Part shown: positions 46,342 through 55,188 of the stretch, piece by piece
Position numbering within the stretch: position 1 is the stretch's first letter
How the letters are laid out: the number at the start of each line of letters is the position of its first letter
Assembly (NCBI GenBank): GCA_963825555.1
Contig: CAWGTZ010000007.1
Coordinates: 1 to 64,000 of the forward strand
Direction of reading: 5' to 3'
DNA: 64,000 bases
DNA from: JAGVSR01 sp963825555
GTDB lineage: Bacteria > Pseudomonadota > Alphaproteobacteria > Rhizobiales > Hyphomicrobiaceae
The notes under the pieces: generated by a model
Database searches by the model: none
The model's input: only the letters and a program-made list of their open reading frames with translations
Told to the model about the DNA's origin: nothing
Translations under genes and position numbers: made by a program

Positions 46342-46961
46342 CTAAACTGGTGCAGACAGTGTTCGTTGTCGACGATGATGTGTCGTTTCTATCAAGTATG
46401 CGGCGTCTGCTCAAAGCCGCTGGATACCATACTGAGTGTTTCGCGTCGGCGTCAGAGTTCCTAAAAAGACGACGGGAAGAAATTGCTGGATGTGTGGTGG
46501 CTGATCTGCAGATGCCAGGCATGAACGGTTTGCTGCTGCAGAATGCTCTGAAAAATTCCGGTCATCCCCTTCCGGTCGTTTTCCTCTCCGGAAACGGCGA
46601 CATTGCTACGAGCGTCAAGGCAATGCGTCAGGGTGCGGAAGATTTCCTTGTCAAGACCGCGCCGAAAGACGAGATTTTCGCTGCGATAGACCGCGCATTG
46701 GCGCGTGACGCGCGGGAGCGAAGATCAAGATATTGGAATCAACAGCTTTGTGCTCGATTTGAAATGCTGTCCCCGCGCGAAATCGAAATTCTAGCGTTTG
46801 TGGTGGAGGGGCAGCCAAACAAGGCGATAGCTAATAAGCTCGGAATAGATGAGCGTTCCGTGAAACGTCATCGGTCGAAAATCATGGCGAAACTGGATGT
46901 CGACACTGTTGCAGAAATGCTGCGTCTAGCGTTTGAAGCAAAACAGGCGATGGGCCGGTAA
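46338..46961 (+). CDS. FixJ/NarL-type response regulator
   Basis: 207 residues. Receiver domain 1-125 with acidic pocket DDD at 12-14, phospho-acceptor Asp56 in VADLQMPGMNG, LSGNGD and Lys106 in FLVKTAP. The C-terminal LuxR helix-turn-helix reads LSPREIEILAFVVEGQPNKAIANKLGIDERSVKRHRSKIMAKL (quoted in full would exceed limits; key residues EIEIL, NKAIA, SVKRH). The pair with the overlapping kinase forms a complete two-component system. Nearest candidates for control are genes preceded by the palindrome, but that link is inference. Confidence 0.93.
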   Translation: MTKLVQTVFVVDDDVSFLSSMRRLLKAAGYHTECFASASEFLKRRREEIAGCVVADLQMPGMNGLLLQNALKNSGHPLPVVFLSGNGDIATSVKAMRQGAEDFLVKTAPKDEIFAAIDRALARDARERRSRYWNQQLCARFEMLSPREIEILAFVVEGQPNKAIANKLGIDERSVKRHRSKIMAKLDVDTVAEMLRLAFEAKQAMGR

Positions 46962-47041
46962 CTGCCGCGCCCGGATTATCCGCGTAGCTCGCTCGACTGC
47001 GACTTCCATATTCTCGCAAATTCAACAACCAAGTTGTGCAG

Positions 47042-47059
47042 GAGTCCCTTAAGGGACTC
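47042..47059. promoter_or_regulatory. Palindrome, site 4 of 5
   Basis: GAGTCCCTTAAGGGACTC is an 18-bp perfect core, followed by TGGCC as in sites 1 and 5 (TGGAAC). It lies between the response regulator stop and the barrel gene, centred about 136 bases before ATG 47186. Confidence 0.68.
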
Positions 47060-47185
47060 TGGCCAAGTGAAAAACAGCAGGTCAGAATTTCACCTGCAAG
47101 GCGAGCAGCTTCAAAAGTTGCCGCCCGCTTAAGCGTTGGGGGGAGCTCAACTCTAGGCGAGCTGCGCTAATTGGGGATATTTAAA

Positions 47186-48145
47186 ATGATGAACTGGTTC
47201 GCTTCCAGCGATCGATTGCTATCGGGTTCTCGTTCAAGAAGCCTGAATAGTAGACTTATAGCAGCTTTGAGCATTTCGCCAGCGATTGCTTCGGCTATGC
47301 TCCTTATCCTCGCACAGCCAACCGCTGCGCTTGCGCAAGCTGCGGTTGCGGAAGCTGCGGTTGGCAAGAGCGCCGATGAGGTTGCCAGATCGCTGTCCAA
47401 CCCCAACACGCCACTGGCGTCTCTTAATTTCGAGAACGGCTTCACTTGGTATGAAGGCGACTTGCCGGGAGCAAGCGACCAGACCTCCTACTACCTACTG
47501 TTCCAACCGGTCCTGCCATTTCCGATAGATAGCCAGGGGACGACGGTATTCTGGCGCCCAGCGGTTCCACTGCTGTTCAACCAGCCGGTGTTTGATACGA
47601 ACCGCGCGGAGTTCGAAAACGCAACGGTCGGCATCGGCGATATCGGCTTCGATCTGGCCATCGGACGGACTGAGAAGAACGGTTTCCTCTGGGCTTTCGG
47701 CACGCTGGTGACGTTGCCGACGGCCACGAACGAAGACTTCGCCGGAAAGCAGTTTCGTGCCGGCCCAGAGATGATTCTAGGGCTCTTTATGAAACAGGGA
47801 GTTCTTGCATTTTTCCCCTCCCATCAGTGGGACGTTGCCGGCTGGAGCGACAACGATTACAGCGTCACATCTGCTCAGGTGGGCGGCGTATTATTCCTAG
47901 GCGACGGCATGACAGTCGGATCACTTCCCAAGATGTCCTACAATTGGGAATCGGATGAGTGGACGGTTCCCCTCAATTTGAACTTCTCCCAAACAATCGT
48001 AACGGCATCCCAGCCGATCAAGCACACTCTCAACTTTGATTACTATGTTGAGCAACCGGATGCTTTCGGACCCCAATTCATGTTCCGCTACACCCTGACG
48101 CCAGTCGTGAAGAATCCCTTGGCAGGTTTGTTCAACAGCAACTGA
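47186..48145 (+). CDS. Outer-membrane beta-barrel protein (transporter-like), function unknown
   Basis: 319 residues. ATG 47186 follows GGGGA. A long N-terminus with hydrophobic segment (ISPAIASAMLLILAQPTAALA) looks like a signal peptide. The body alternates strands with aromatic residues (FTWYEGDLPG, TSYYLLFQPVLPFPID, GIGDIGFDLAIGRTEKNGFLWAFGT, KHTLNFDYYVEQ, FMFRYTLTPV), resembling barrels annotated as neuromedin-U-like or phenol-degradation (MetA) outer-membrane proteins. The assignment to a named family is tentative. Palindrome site 4 lies upstream. Confidence 0.65.
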   Translation: MMNWFASSDRLLSGSRSRSLNSRLIAALSISPAIASAMLLILAQPTAALAQAAVAEAAVGKSADEVARSLSNPNTPLASLNFENGFTWYEGDLPGASDQTSYYLLFQPVLPFPIDSQGTTVFWRPAVPLLFNQPVFDTNRAEFENATVGIGDIGFDLAIGRTEKNGFLWAFGTLVTLPTATNEDFAGKQFRAGPEMILGLFMKQGVLAFFPSHQWDVAGWSDNDYSVTSAQVGGVLFLGDGMTVGSLPKMSYNWESDEWTVPLNLNFSQTIVTASQPIKHTLNFDYYVEQPDAFGPQFMFRYTLTPVVKNPLAGLFNSN

Positions 48146-48195
48146 ATCAAGATCGAGATCATCAAAGCAACGCAATGAATCAAGGGCCGGATCGG

Positions 48196-48934
48196 ATGAT
48201 GAGAGTTTTCAAATATGCCGAAATCTTGGCAATCAGCGTAGGTTTCATGGCTCTATTACCGACGCCTGAGACCCTGGCGCAGGGTTCCAGTTATTGTGAC
48301 GGTTATGCCAATCTTGCCTACCAGAAACCTCAGGCATGATGGCCAACGCGGCGCAGCGACACAAATTGGCTTCTCGACCATCTCGATTCCAGTAGGTTGG
48401 AACGTCGCCACCGAGTTGGACGTGGACTTTTATTCTGCTGTGGCGGGCTATTCGTTTTTTAGAGGTGCCAATTACGAACTCGGTGGGATCATAGGGTTAG
48501 ACGTCTACAGCGCATCGGCTCGCATTGAAGGTTAGATCTTTGCAGGCCGCGCAAGACTGACGGGTGCCGCCGAGGCGGATATCACGGTGCCGGTGCCGAC
48601 GCTCGGGATTTTTGGTACGTATGCGCTTTCCGAGCGTTAGTCTATCGAAGGTGAGGCGCAATATCTTTTCGCAAAATATAATGTTTATTCTGGAGAAATT
48701 TTTAAAGCTTCAGCCGAATTGAAATACTGGTTCACGCCGCACGTAGCGCTCGCAGTCGGTTGCCGGCATGCTGCGATGGATGTCAGTCACGAAGCCGACT
48801 TCACAACAGACACTTTCCAGGTCCCATTCAGCGGACCTTTCACCGCGCTGTCGGTTTCTTTTGAGGCTCCTGGCGGGGAATTCGGGCGAAGCTATCGCGG
48901 TGCCGGTCCCACCTTGCCCGATGCGGTGCGATAA
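48196..48934 (+). pseudogene. Outer-membrane barrel protein, decayed
   Basis: ATG 48196 starts a good signal peptide (MMRVFKYAEILAISVGFMALLPTPETLA), then a stop and a frame change at about 48340. The next frame (GAATQIGFSTISIPVGWNVATELDVDFY, YELGGIIGLDVYSASARIEG) has stops at about 48533 and 48639 with barrel-like strands continuing (YLFAKYNVYSGEIFKASAELKYWFTPHVALAVG) until 48934. At least three inactivating lesions are visible. Confidence 0.7.
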
Positions 48935-49053
48935 AATGGTTGGCAAGCTTGCCCAGACCGACAAGAGGGTTGATGCAAAGTGATGGCCTAGTTCTAACAA
49001 GCTAAGGCAAAGGCTGATGTGCTCCTCTCGAAGACGCAGACACCCGCTTATGT

Positions 49054-50283
49054 TCAGTAAGAATTCCTAAGCCGAATGCCTGCGATAAAAATATCGTGGG
49101 TTTTTGGTGCATTGGCCGGATTAACAATCCACTGCACGCTGGGCGTGATCTGCATCCAGTGCAACAGCTGGTAATTATAGTATGCCTCGGAAGTAAATTG
49201 CGTTTGCGAGATGCCTGGCGCGCGCCCGACATTGAACCCAACGCCCAATTGGTCACGCCCAGTTGCAACAGAATATGCAGTCCCGACGCTGATCGAGCGA
49301 TCAAGAAATGCGCTCTCACCATTGGCCCAACCGGCTCGCAGGAACGGCTTCCAGTTTCCAAAAGTGCCGATGGCTGAAAGTGCCAGGCCCCAATCACTTT
49401 CTTTTTGGGCCTCCTCACGATCGTCAATGTGCCATACTGTTAATTGGATATGGTCACTATAGCGGTTGTCAAAATTGGGTGTCCAGCCGACCGCGAAGTG
49501 CTTGAAGGTTTCGCCCGTCTCGAAAAATTTCGACGCGCTTTTCCGAGGAATAGTAGGATCGGCATTAGCATCAGCAATGCCGGCAATGGCTAGCCATCTG
49601 TCCGTGAGGTTCCAACGCATCGCCCCGCCTAGTCCTTGGCTGGGAATCGGCATAGTCGGGTTGTTTTGGAAAGCCAGATTGGCAAAAGCCGTCCAGGGGT
49701 TGGCCAATTCAGACACATCGACATAATCAGTTGCGTCGAGCTGGCCGACTACAAAGCTGCCGTTGCCATTCGCGAAATGCTGATGCCAGTAAAAGTTGCT
49801 CAGCAGCCAGTCCTGATCGCTCCAAGCGGTCGCGGTGAGGCCCGCATAGCCGTTGAGTGTGCCGATCTGTTGGGGCGTTGTCTCGCCACCAATGCGAGAC
49901 CGATTTTCAAATTTGTAAACCAGAGAGCCAACATCTGGTGTTCCACGGTTCACCACACTCCAGGTTCCATAAAAGCGGAATACGATACTCAGCGCGTCGC
50001 TTGGACCGGTGCCGCCTTGAGCGTTTTGGTAGAGCAAACCGAAGTCGCCGCCGAAGTTCAGTCCAGTCTCTTCCTCGGTGCGCTCCTTAAATTCTGTGAA
50101 GCCAATTAACGCGTCACTCAGTCCGTTCGGTGAAGCCGATTGGAGGGCTTCCTTGTCCGTCTCGATTTGCGCGGGAACACTCGTTGGCCCCAGCAGCGAC
50201 TCATTGATTTTCTGGTCTGCTCCCGCTCCGCTCGCGCCGATTGTAAGAAGAGCGGCAACCAATATTCCGACACGTATTGCCAT
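49054..50283 (-). CDS. Carbohydrate-selective porin (OprB-like), intact
   Basis: 409 residues from ATG 50283, which begins a signal peptide (MAIRVGILVAALLTIGASGAGA). Typical OprB strands: FGGDFGLLYQNAQGG, YGTWSVVNRG, GQLDATDYVDVSELANPW, MRWNLTDRWLAIAGIADANAD, PFLRAGWANGESAFLDRSISVG and IAGIRLRNSY ending in an aromatic residue. The outer-membrane pore would admit small solutes. Its first ~85 codons and upstream region are duplicated in inverted orientation at 18391-18887, and palindrome site 5 precedes it. Confidence 0.88.
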   Translation of the reverse strand: MAIRVGILVAALLTIGASGAGADQKINESLLGPTSVPAQIETDKEALQSASPNGLSDALIGFTEFKERTEEETGLNFGGDFGLLYQNAQGGTGPSDALSIVFRFYGTWSVVNRGTPDVGSLVYKFENRSRIGGETTPQQIGTLNGYAGLTATAWSDQDWLLSNFYWHQHFANGNGSFVVGQLDATDYVDVSELANPWTAFANLAFQNNPTMPIPSQGLGGAMRWNLTDRWLAIAGIADANADPTIPRKSASKFFETGETFKHFAVGWTPNFDNRYSDHIQLTVWHIDDREEAQKESDWGLALSAIGTFGNWKPFLRAGWANGESAFLDRSISVGTAYSVATGRDQLGVGFNVGRAPGISQTQFTSEAYYNYQLLHWMQITPSVQWIVNPANAPKTHDIFIAGIRLRNSY

Positions 50284-50529
50284 CCCACTATTCCCCAACG
50301 GCCAATTCGACCTCGGCAGATCCGTCACTGACTTCTGGGCGATCTGCTGAGCGAGCCCGGCTTGTCCTGACGAGGGGCAGCCCAATTTGAGCGGATCAAA
50401 ATAGCCTGACCGTTGTCACCGTTCCAGAGTCCCTTAAGGGACTCTAGCGCAAGTCGGTAGATAGACGGTCTAATGTCTTCCGTAGCTGCTGTCGGGGAGA
50501 TGGGTCAATTTTGCGGATAGCACAATGGG
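50033..50529 (-). repeat. ~497-bp inverted repeat, partner at 18391-18887
   Basis: Covers the promoter region, palindrome and 5' end of the porin at 49054-50283. The parent gene is complete here, so this is probably the source copy. Confidence 0.88.
50426..50445. promoter_or_regulatory. Palindrome, site 5 of 5
   Basis: AGAGTCCCTTAAGGGACTCT, centred about 152 bases upstream of the porin ATG 50283, the same distance as site 1 from its truncated copy. Confidence 0.7.
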
Positions 50530-50532
50530 GCG

Positions 50533-50690
50533 CATTGAGCTGGAACTTGAAGTTGACCGGGACCGCTACGGCGCCGGCCCTGACGATACCAAGCAGGACT
50601 TCGGGGAAGCGGATGTCGTTCTCGAAGATGACGAGGACGCGCTCGAACCGCTCCACTCCGAGAGAGATCCATTGGCGACCCGAAGTGGTA
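50533..50690 (-). pseudogene. Internal fragment of the acyl-CoA ligase gene
   Basis: The minus strand reads SLGVERFERVLVIFENDIRFPEVLLGIVRAGAVAVPVNFKF, matching a segment of the ligase at 55189-56784 (about 56510-56650) with only a few base differences. Both ends stop abruptly. With the full gene it brackets the CoA gene block as direct repeats. Confidence 0.9.
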
Positions 50691-50830
50691 GCTTTCCCAC
50701 TTCGGGGATAGGCCATCTTTGCACCCCCTCAATCCCGCTTCGGCCGACGCACTGATAAGAACTCTTTGAAAAAGCGAATTCCAATCAGCCGAGACTTGAA
50801 CCAAACTAAACAAAGAAAGAAGAGAACAAT

Positions 50831-51295
50831 ATGGCAAATTTAGTCGTACCCAAAGAAGAACTCGTCGATTTTATCGGGAAGAAGGTTGAATCAACCGATT
50901 GGTATGAAGTTACGCAGGAACGCATCAACGAATTCGCCCACTGCACGGGCGATGACTACTTCATGCATGTTGATCCCGAAAAAGCGAAAAAAACCGATAT
51001 GGGTGGAACCATTGCTCACGGCTTACTGACGCTGGGGTTGACACCTTACATTATGGCTAACTTTCCAGTGCCTGAGAACATGCCACATGGGTTCAACTAT
51101 GGTTATGACAAGATTCGTTTCCTGGCCCCGGTACACACTGGTAAGCGGGTACGCATACACGGCGAGGTTAAGGACGTTCAGTGGAAGGATGAGCACAACT
51201 GCAAGTTCATCACTGCTTTGACCGTTGAAATCGAAGGTGAGGAAAAGCCGGCACTCTACGCCGAATGGATTCTCTACTACGAAACCACCGACTAA
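50831..51295 (+). CDS. MaoC-type enoyl-CoA hydratase
   Basis: 154 residues, single hotdog domain. YEVTQERINEFAHCTGDDYFMHVDPEKA carries the hydratase-2 motif with catalytic Asp and His (D..xxHxDP), and GGTIAHGLLTLGL completes it. These enzymes hydrate trans-2-enoyl-CoA to (R)-3-hydroxyacyl-CoA. First of a plus-strand run of CoA genes; the ATG has AAAGAAGAGA upstream. Base composition is nearer AT-balanced than the surrounding porin and sulfatase genes. Confidence 0.9.
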   Translation: MANLVVPKEELVDFIGKKVESTDWYEVTQERINEFAHCTGDDYFMHVDPEKAKKTDMGGTIAHGLLTLGLTPYIMANFPVPENMPHGFNYGYDKIRFLAPVHTGKRVRIHGEVKDVQWKDEHNCKFITALTVEIEGEEKPALYAEWILYYETTD

Positions 51296-51370
51296 GTTTA
51301 CCGCCGAACCTTCTCGCTCACCTTACAGGGTGAGCGAACCATCATCTTGCCGTCATCAAAGGAAAAATAC

Positions 51371-52534
51371 ATGGCTGATACTTCCAATCTTCCGCTAGAC
51401 GGAATTCGCGTAATTGATTTCACACAGGCCGAGCAGGGCCCCGTTGGCACTCTACAGCTCGCTGATTTCGGTGCCGATGTGATCAAAATCGAGCGCCCGG
51501 GCGTGGGTGATCTGAGTCGGCATACCGTTGGCGGGACATCTCTGGAGGCGACGAACAATCCAACCTATGTAGCCATGAATCGCAACAAGCGTTCGATGGA
51601 ACTTGATACGAAAAGCGAAGCCGGAAAGCAGGTTATTTATGAGCTCGTCAAAGTGTCAGATGTGGTCGTAAACAATTTTCGCCCCGGCGTGATGGATAAG
51701 CTCGGCTTCAGCTATGAGAAGCTTAAAGAGATTAATCCACGCATTATTTTTGCGTCCGCAACTGGCTACGGACCTGTCGGACCAAATGCCAAAAAACCTG
51801 GGCAGGACATGGTGGCCCAAGCTGTAACGGGCTTTATGTATGAGACCGCGGACCCTTCAGTTCCACAATCGATAGTTCCAACAGCTATCTGCGATTATAC
51901 CGGCGGAATGCATCTCTGTCAGGGCATTATGGCCGCGTTGATTGGACGGCAAAAAACCGGCCTTGGTAGAAAAGTAGATGTGTGTCTTTATGATTCGATG
52001 ATTCATACGCAACTGCAGGAAGCGGCCTACTGGAGCAAATACAAACAAGTTCTGAACTGGGCGGCAATGCCACTCGCTATTCACTCCGAGGCCAAGGATG
52101 GACCAATTGTGATGATTGGAGCGTTCATGCCCAACCCGCTAAAGGCCATGTGCGCTGCATTCGAAATAGATGATCTTACCATACCCTATCCGGATATGGC
52201 TTCTCAGATCAAAAACAAGGCGCTTATACAGGATACACTCCGCAAGGAAATTGCCAAATACACCATGGACGAAGCTTTGGCACGTCTTGAAGGGCAGGAT
52301 GTACTTTGTTCCAAGGTCCGGAAATTGAGTGAAGTAATGGATGACCCACAAACGAAGATTAACAATATGTTAATAGATATAGATCACCCGATTCTTGGTA
52401 AAATTACGACTATCGGTTGCCCTGTTCATATCAGTGACGCTCCTGTTACTGTAAGGATAATGGCGCCACAGCTCGGTGAACACACCGAAGAGATCCTTCG
52501 CGAATTAGGGTTGGCCGCGGGTGACGCCATGTAA
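51371..52534 (+). CDS. Family III CoA transferase (CaiB/formyl-CoA transferase type)
   Basis: 387 residues from ATG 51371, with AAAGGA 8 bases upstream; an in-frame start 24 bases earlier is less likely. Family III landmarks: LPLDGIRVIDFTQAEQGPVGTLQLADFGADVIKIERPG, NRNKRSMELD, VNNFRPGVMDKLG, GPNAKKPGQDMVAQA, the catalytic Asp in CDYTGGMHLCQGIMAALI, and GRKVDVCLYDSM. It moves CoA between carboxylic acids, the likely activation step for an acid degraded by the neighbours. Confidence 0.92.
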   Translation: MADTSNLPLDGIRVIDFTQAEQGPVGTLQLADFGADVIKIERPGVGDLSRHTVGGTSLEATNNPTYVAMNRNKRSMELDTKSEAGKQVIYELVKVSDVVVNNFRPGVMDKLGFSYEKLKEINPRIIFASATGYGPVGPNAKKPGQDMVAQAVTGFMYETADPSVPQSIVPTAICDYTGGMHLCQGIMAALIGRQKTGLGRKVDVCLYDSMIHTQLQEAAYWSKYKQVLNWAAMPLAIHSEAKDGPIVMIGAFMPNPLKAMCAAFEIDDLTIPYPDMASQIKNKALIQDTLRKEIAKYTMDEALARLEGQDVLCSKVRKLSEVMDDPQTKINNMLIDIDHPILGKITTIGCPVHISDAPVTVRIMAPQLGEHTEEILRELGLAAGDAM

Positions 52535-52707
52535 GAGCGCCGGATGAATGTCCTGTTTGACACAAGTGACGGCATACTCGGGTTGCGATTGATCGTCCAA
52601 CGAGGATGAATGCAATTTGATACCTCCAGCCGCAGACGCGGCTGGAGAAAATCCGGGTTCAGATCAAGCTAGCGGAAACGCAAACAGCAAAAGAAGGCGA
52701 TGAGGAT

Positions 52708-53496
52708 ATGGCTACGAGTTACGAAACGATCAACACATATGAAAAAGACAGTATTTTCTATTTGGAAGTAAACAGGCCCGACAAGCTGAATGCATTGAAT
52801 AAAATGGTGTTGGATGAGATGTCGGATGCGATAAAAAGTATCGATGTTTCAAAATATAAAGGCGTTATTCTAACAAGTGTTGGAGAAAAAGCTTTTATGG
52901 CAGGTGCAGACATAGAAGCCATGTCTGAAATGACTCCGCAAGAAACAAAAGTCTTTGCCGAAACAGGACAGGCCGTAACCTTGGCAATGGAAGACTTGGC
53001 CCTGCCTATGATTGCCTGTGTTCATGGCTTTGCACTTGGAGGTGGATGTGAAATGGCAATGTCTTGCGATTTCATTTATGCTTCGAAGCAAGCAGTTTTT
53101 GGACAGCCTGAGGTTAAATGGGGTGTGTTACCTGCTTTTGGTGGAACCCAGAGACTTCCAAAGTACATTGGTCGAAACCGAGCAAAAGAGCTTATCTATT
53201 CGGGCACTTTCATAGATGTTGATAAAGCCTATGAGTGGGGATTGGTGAATAAAGTAACAGATGATAAAGCAAGCTGCCTGCAAGCAGCAGTTGAGTGTTT
53301 AAAAGTCATAGGAAGAAATGGTCCACTTGCCGTTGCAAGTGCAAAACAGGTCATGAATGCTGGAAATGACATGTCAAATAAAGATGGCATACGCCAGGAA
53401 GCATCAGTCTTTGGAGTAGTTGCTAATTCTCATGACAAGGCGGAAGGAACAAAAGCATTTGTCGAGAAAAGACATCCAGTGTTCACAAGAAGCTAA
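52708..53496 (+). CDS. Enoyl-CoA hydratase (crotonase), AT-rich and probably foreign
   Basis: 262 residues. Crotonase motifs: NRPDKLNALNKMVLDEM, AFMAGADIEAMSEM (oxyanion hole), HGFALGGGCEMAMSCDFIYAS with the first catalytic Glu, and FGQPEVKWGVLPAFGGTQRLPKYIG with the second Glu in PEVKWG. Composition is unlike any neighbour: in 52801-52860 only 19 of 60 bases are G or C, against 42 of 60 in 53641-53700 of the next gene; codons such as AAA, ATA and TTA dominate. The protein style is close to crotonases of low-GC bacteria. It hydrates crotonyl- and other enoyl-CoAs. Confidence 0.93.
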   Translation: MATSYETINTYEKDSIFYLEVNRPDKLNALNKMVLDEMSDAIKSIDVSKYKGVILTSVGEKAFMAGADIEAMSEMTPQETKVFAETGQAVTLAMEDLALPMIACVHGFALGGGCEMAMSCDFIYASKQAVFGQPEVKWGVLPAFGGTQRLPKYIGRNRAKELIYSGTFIDVDKAYEWGLVNKVTDDKASCLQAAVECLKVIGRNGPLAVASAKQVMNAGNDMSNKDGIRQEASVFGVVANSHDKAEGTKAFVEKRHPVFTRS

Positions 53497-53549
53497 AATG
53501 ATCAGCGTGTAACTCGCTTACGACTCATAGCTACTAGAGGAAGAAAAGA

Positions 53550-54374
53550 ATGAGTGACCAAAAAGTACGCGTTGAGATCGATGGTGGCGTGGCAACCGTG
53601 TTCCTGGTTAACCCGCCGATGAACGTCATGACACTGGATATGAGGCGCGAGTTGGACGCGGCCCTGACCCGCCTGGAGGCTGACCCAGCGATAGGAGCGA
53701 TTGTACTCACAGGCGACGGTGACCGCGCTTTCGGCACCGGCTCCGACATCAAGGAATTTCCCGGACTCTTGGCGGACGGTTCCGTCGTGTCTCGCAAGCT
53801 CGCTCCTGAGAACGAAACATTCACCAAATTCGCCAATTTCCCGAAACCCACAGTCGTGGCCATTGAAGGCTATGCGCTAGGCGGCGGCATGGAACTCGCA
53901 GCCGGCGCCGACATCATAGTGGTCGCCGAAAATTCAAAATTCGGCGTACCCGAAATAAACCTTGGCGCCATACCCGGCAGTGGAGGCTCAGTGCGTATAA
54001 CACGGCGTATCGGTATTGGCCGCGCCAGTGAGTTGTTTTTGCTGGGCGATATGATAGATGCGCAGCAAGCGCTCGCGTGGGGCTACGCCAATCACATTAA
54101 GCCTAAGGGCGAGGTGCTCGCGCACGCGCAAAAACTTGCTGCAAGGCTTGCAAGCGCTCCGAAGCAGGCCATTTGTGCCGCCAAGCAGGCGTTGCGGTAT
54201 GGCATTTACTTGCCCGAGGAGCAGGCAATCGCGAAGCTGCTTAACGTGCTCGATGTGCTACAGCGTACGCAGGACCTCCGCGAGGGAGCCGACGCCTTCA
54301 TGAATAAGCGCAAAGCGAATTTTCAAGACCCGCTGGACACCTCAAAATTCGTTGGCTGCATTTTTCCAAAATAA
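53550..54374 (+). CDS. Enoyl-CoA hydratase/isomerase family protein
   Basis: 274 residues. VNPPMNVMTLDMRRELDAAL, AFGTGSDIKEFP (oxyanion hole) and EGYALGGGMELAAGADIIVVAEN are crotonase motifs; the second Glu site reads GVPEINLGAIPGSGGSVRITRRIG, with S-V-R in place of the usual T-Q-R. GAGG AAGAAA precedes the ATG. GC-rich, unlike the crotonase 53 bases upstream, so the two were brought together from different sources. Could be a hydratase, isomerase or decarboxylase. Confidence 0.88.
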   Translation: MSDQKVRVEIDGGVATVFLVNPPMNVMTLDMRRELDAALTRLEADPAIGAIVLTGDGDRAFGTGSDIKEFPGLLADGSVVSRKLAPENETFTKFANFPKPTVVAIEGYALGGGMELAAGADIIVVAENSKFGVPEINLGAIPGSGGSVRITRRIGIGRASELFLLGDMIDAQQALAWGYANHIKPKGEVLAHAQKLAARLASAPKQAICAAKQALRYGIYLPEEQAIAKLLNVLDVLQRTQDLREGADAFMNKRKANFQDPLDTSKFVGCIFPK

Positions 54375-54446
54375 GCTTGCGCCCCGTACGAAGCGGGGCG
54401 CGAAGAGACTCAGGTGGTGAGGCCTGAGTTGGCCAACCAACTGCGC

Positions 54447-54473
54447 AAGAAGGCCGAGGACCTCGGCCTTCTT
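54447..54473 (+). terminator. Intrinsic terminator between crotonase and thioesterase
   Basis: AAGAAGGCCGAGG and CCTCGGCCTTCTT are perfect complements around a single A, giving a very strong hairpin with a pyrimidine tail (CTTCTTG). A weaker 8-bp stem GCGCCCCG/CGGGGCGC lies at 54379-54401. Together they separate the crotonase stop from the thioesterase start. Confidence 0.6.
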
Positions 54474-54487
54474 GCCTTGGGGTTGCA

Positions 54488-54937
54488 ATGAACCAATCTA
54501 TGAATAATGACGAGGAGCATGCTTCCGGAACTGCCGGACCACACGGCGAATTGCTCTTGCGCACGTTGGCCATGCCGGCGGATACCAATCCGAGCGGTGA
54601 TATTTTTGGGGGCTGGCTGATGTCGCAGATGGACATGGCCGGGTCCATGCTGGTGCGGGAGCTCACCCGCGGACGCGTTGTCACCGTGGCGGTGGACACA
54701 TTCAAGTTTCAACAACCGGTCAAGGTGGGGGATGCGGTGGGTTGCTATGGGCGGGTAATTCGGATTGGAACCACGTCCGTGACCCTGAAGCTGGAGGTTT
54801 GGGTCAAGCCGCGCACACCAACGGGCGAGCCCCAGAAGCCGGGGTTCCAGGTGACCGAGGCCATCTTCACCTACGTGGCGGTGGATGAAGCCGGAAAAAA
54901 ACGACCGGTGCCGGACTCGGCGCGTGCGGCCGGGTAA
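54488..54937 (+). CDS. yciA: Acyl-CoA thioesterase, YciA type
   Basis: 149 residues, hotdog fold. LRTLAMPADTNPSGDIFGGWLMSQMDMAGSM is the hallmark of YciA/BACH thioesterases with the catalytic Asp in NPSGDIFGGW, followed by GRVVTVAVDTFKFQQPVKVGDAVGCYGRV. It releases free CoA from short to long acyl-CoAs in the cytoplasm. A terminator precedes it, so it may have its own promoter. An unrelated thioesterase fragment lies at 20415-20790. Confidence 0.92.
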   Translation: MNQSMNNDEEHASGTAGPHGELLLRTLAMPADTNPSGDIFGGWLMSQMDMAGSMLVRELTRGRVVTVAVDTFKFQQPVKVGDAVGCYGRVIRIGTTSVTLKLEVWVKPRTPTGEPQKPGFQVTEAIFTYVAVDEAGKKRPVPDSARAAG

Positions 54938-55188
54938 CCGAAACGGCGATACTCCTTTCGTCCGGTATCGAGACTCTGGCACCCGGTCAGGCTGCATTTC
55001 ATTTGGCGATTATCTTCCTGACCTGGCCAACCGGGTCAGCGAGAAGGTCTTCGTGATGACCTGAGACCCGCAAACTCGTCCAGATTTGGGTAGTGATGGT
55101 GCCGATGTCCTGATCGATTATCTTCGTGGGTAGGCGATTCAAGCCCCGTCCCGGGCTCCAAAGTCCGATAAGCACTCGCTATGGCAAG

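Noticed and set aside
54379..54401. Hairpin GCGCCCCG/CGGGGCGC after the second crotonase as the main terminator
   Set aside because: No T-tract follows; the 13-bp hairpin at 54447-54473 is the better candidate.
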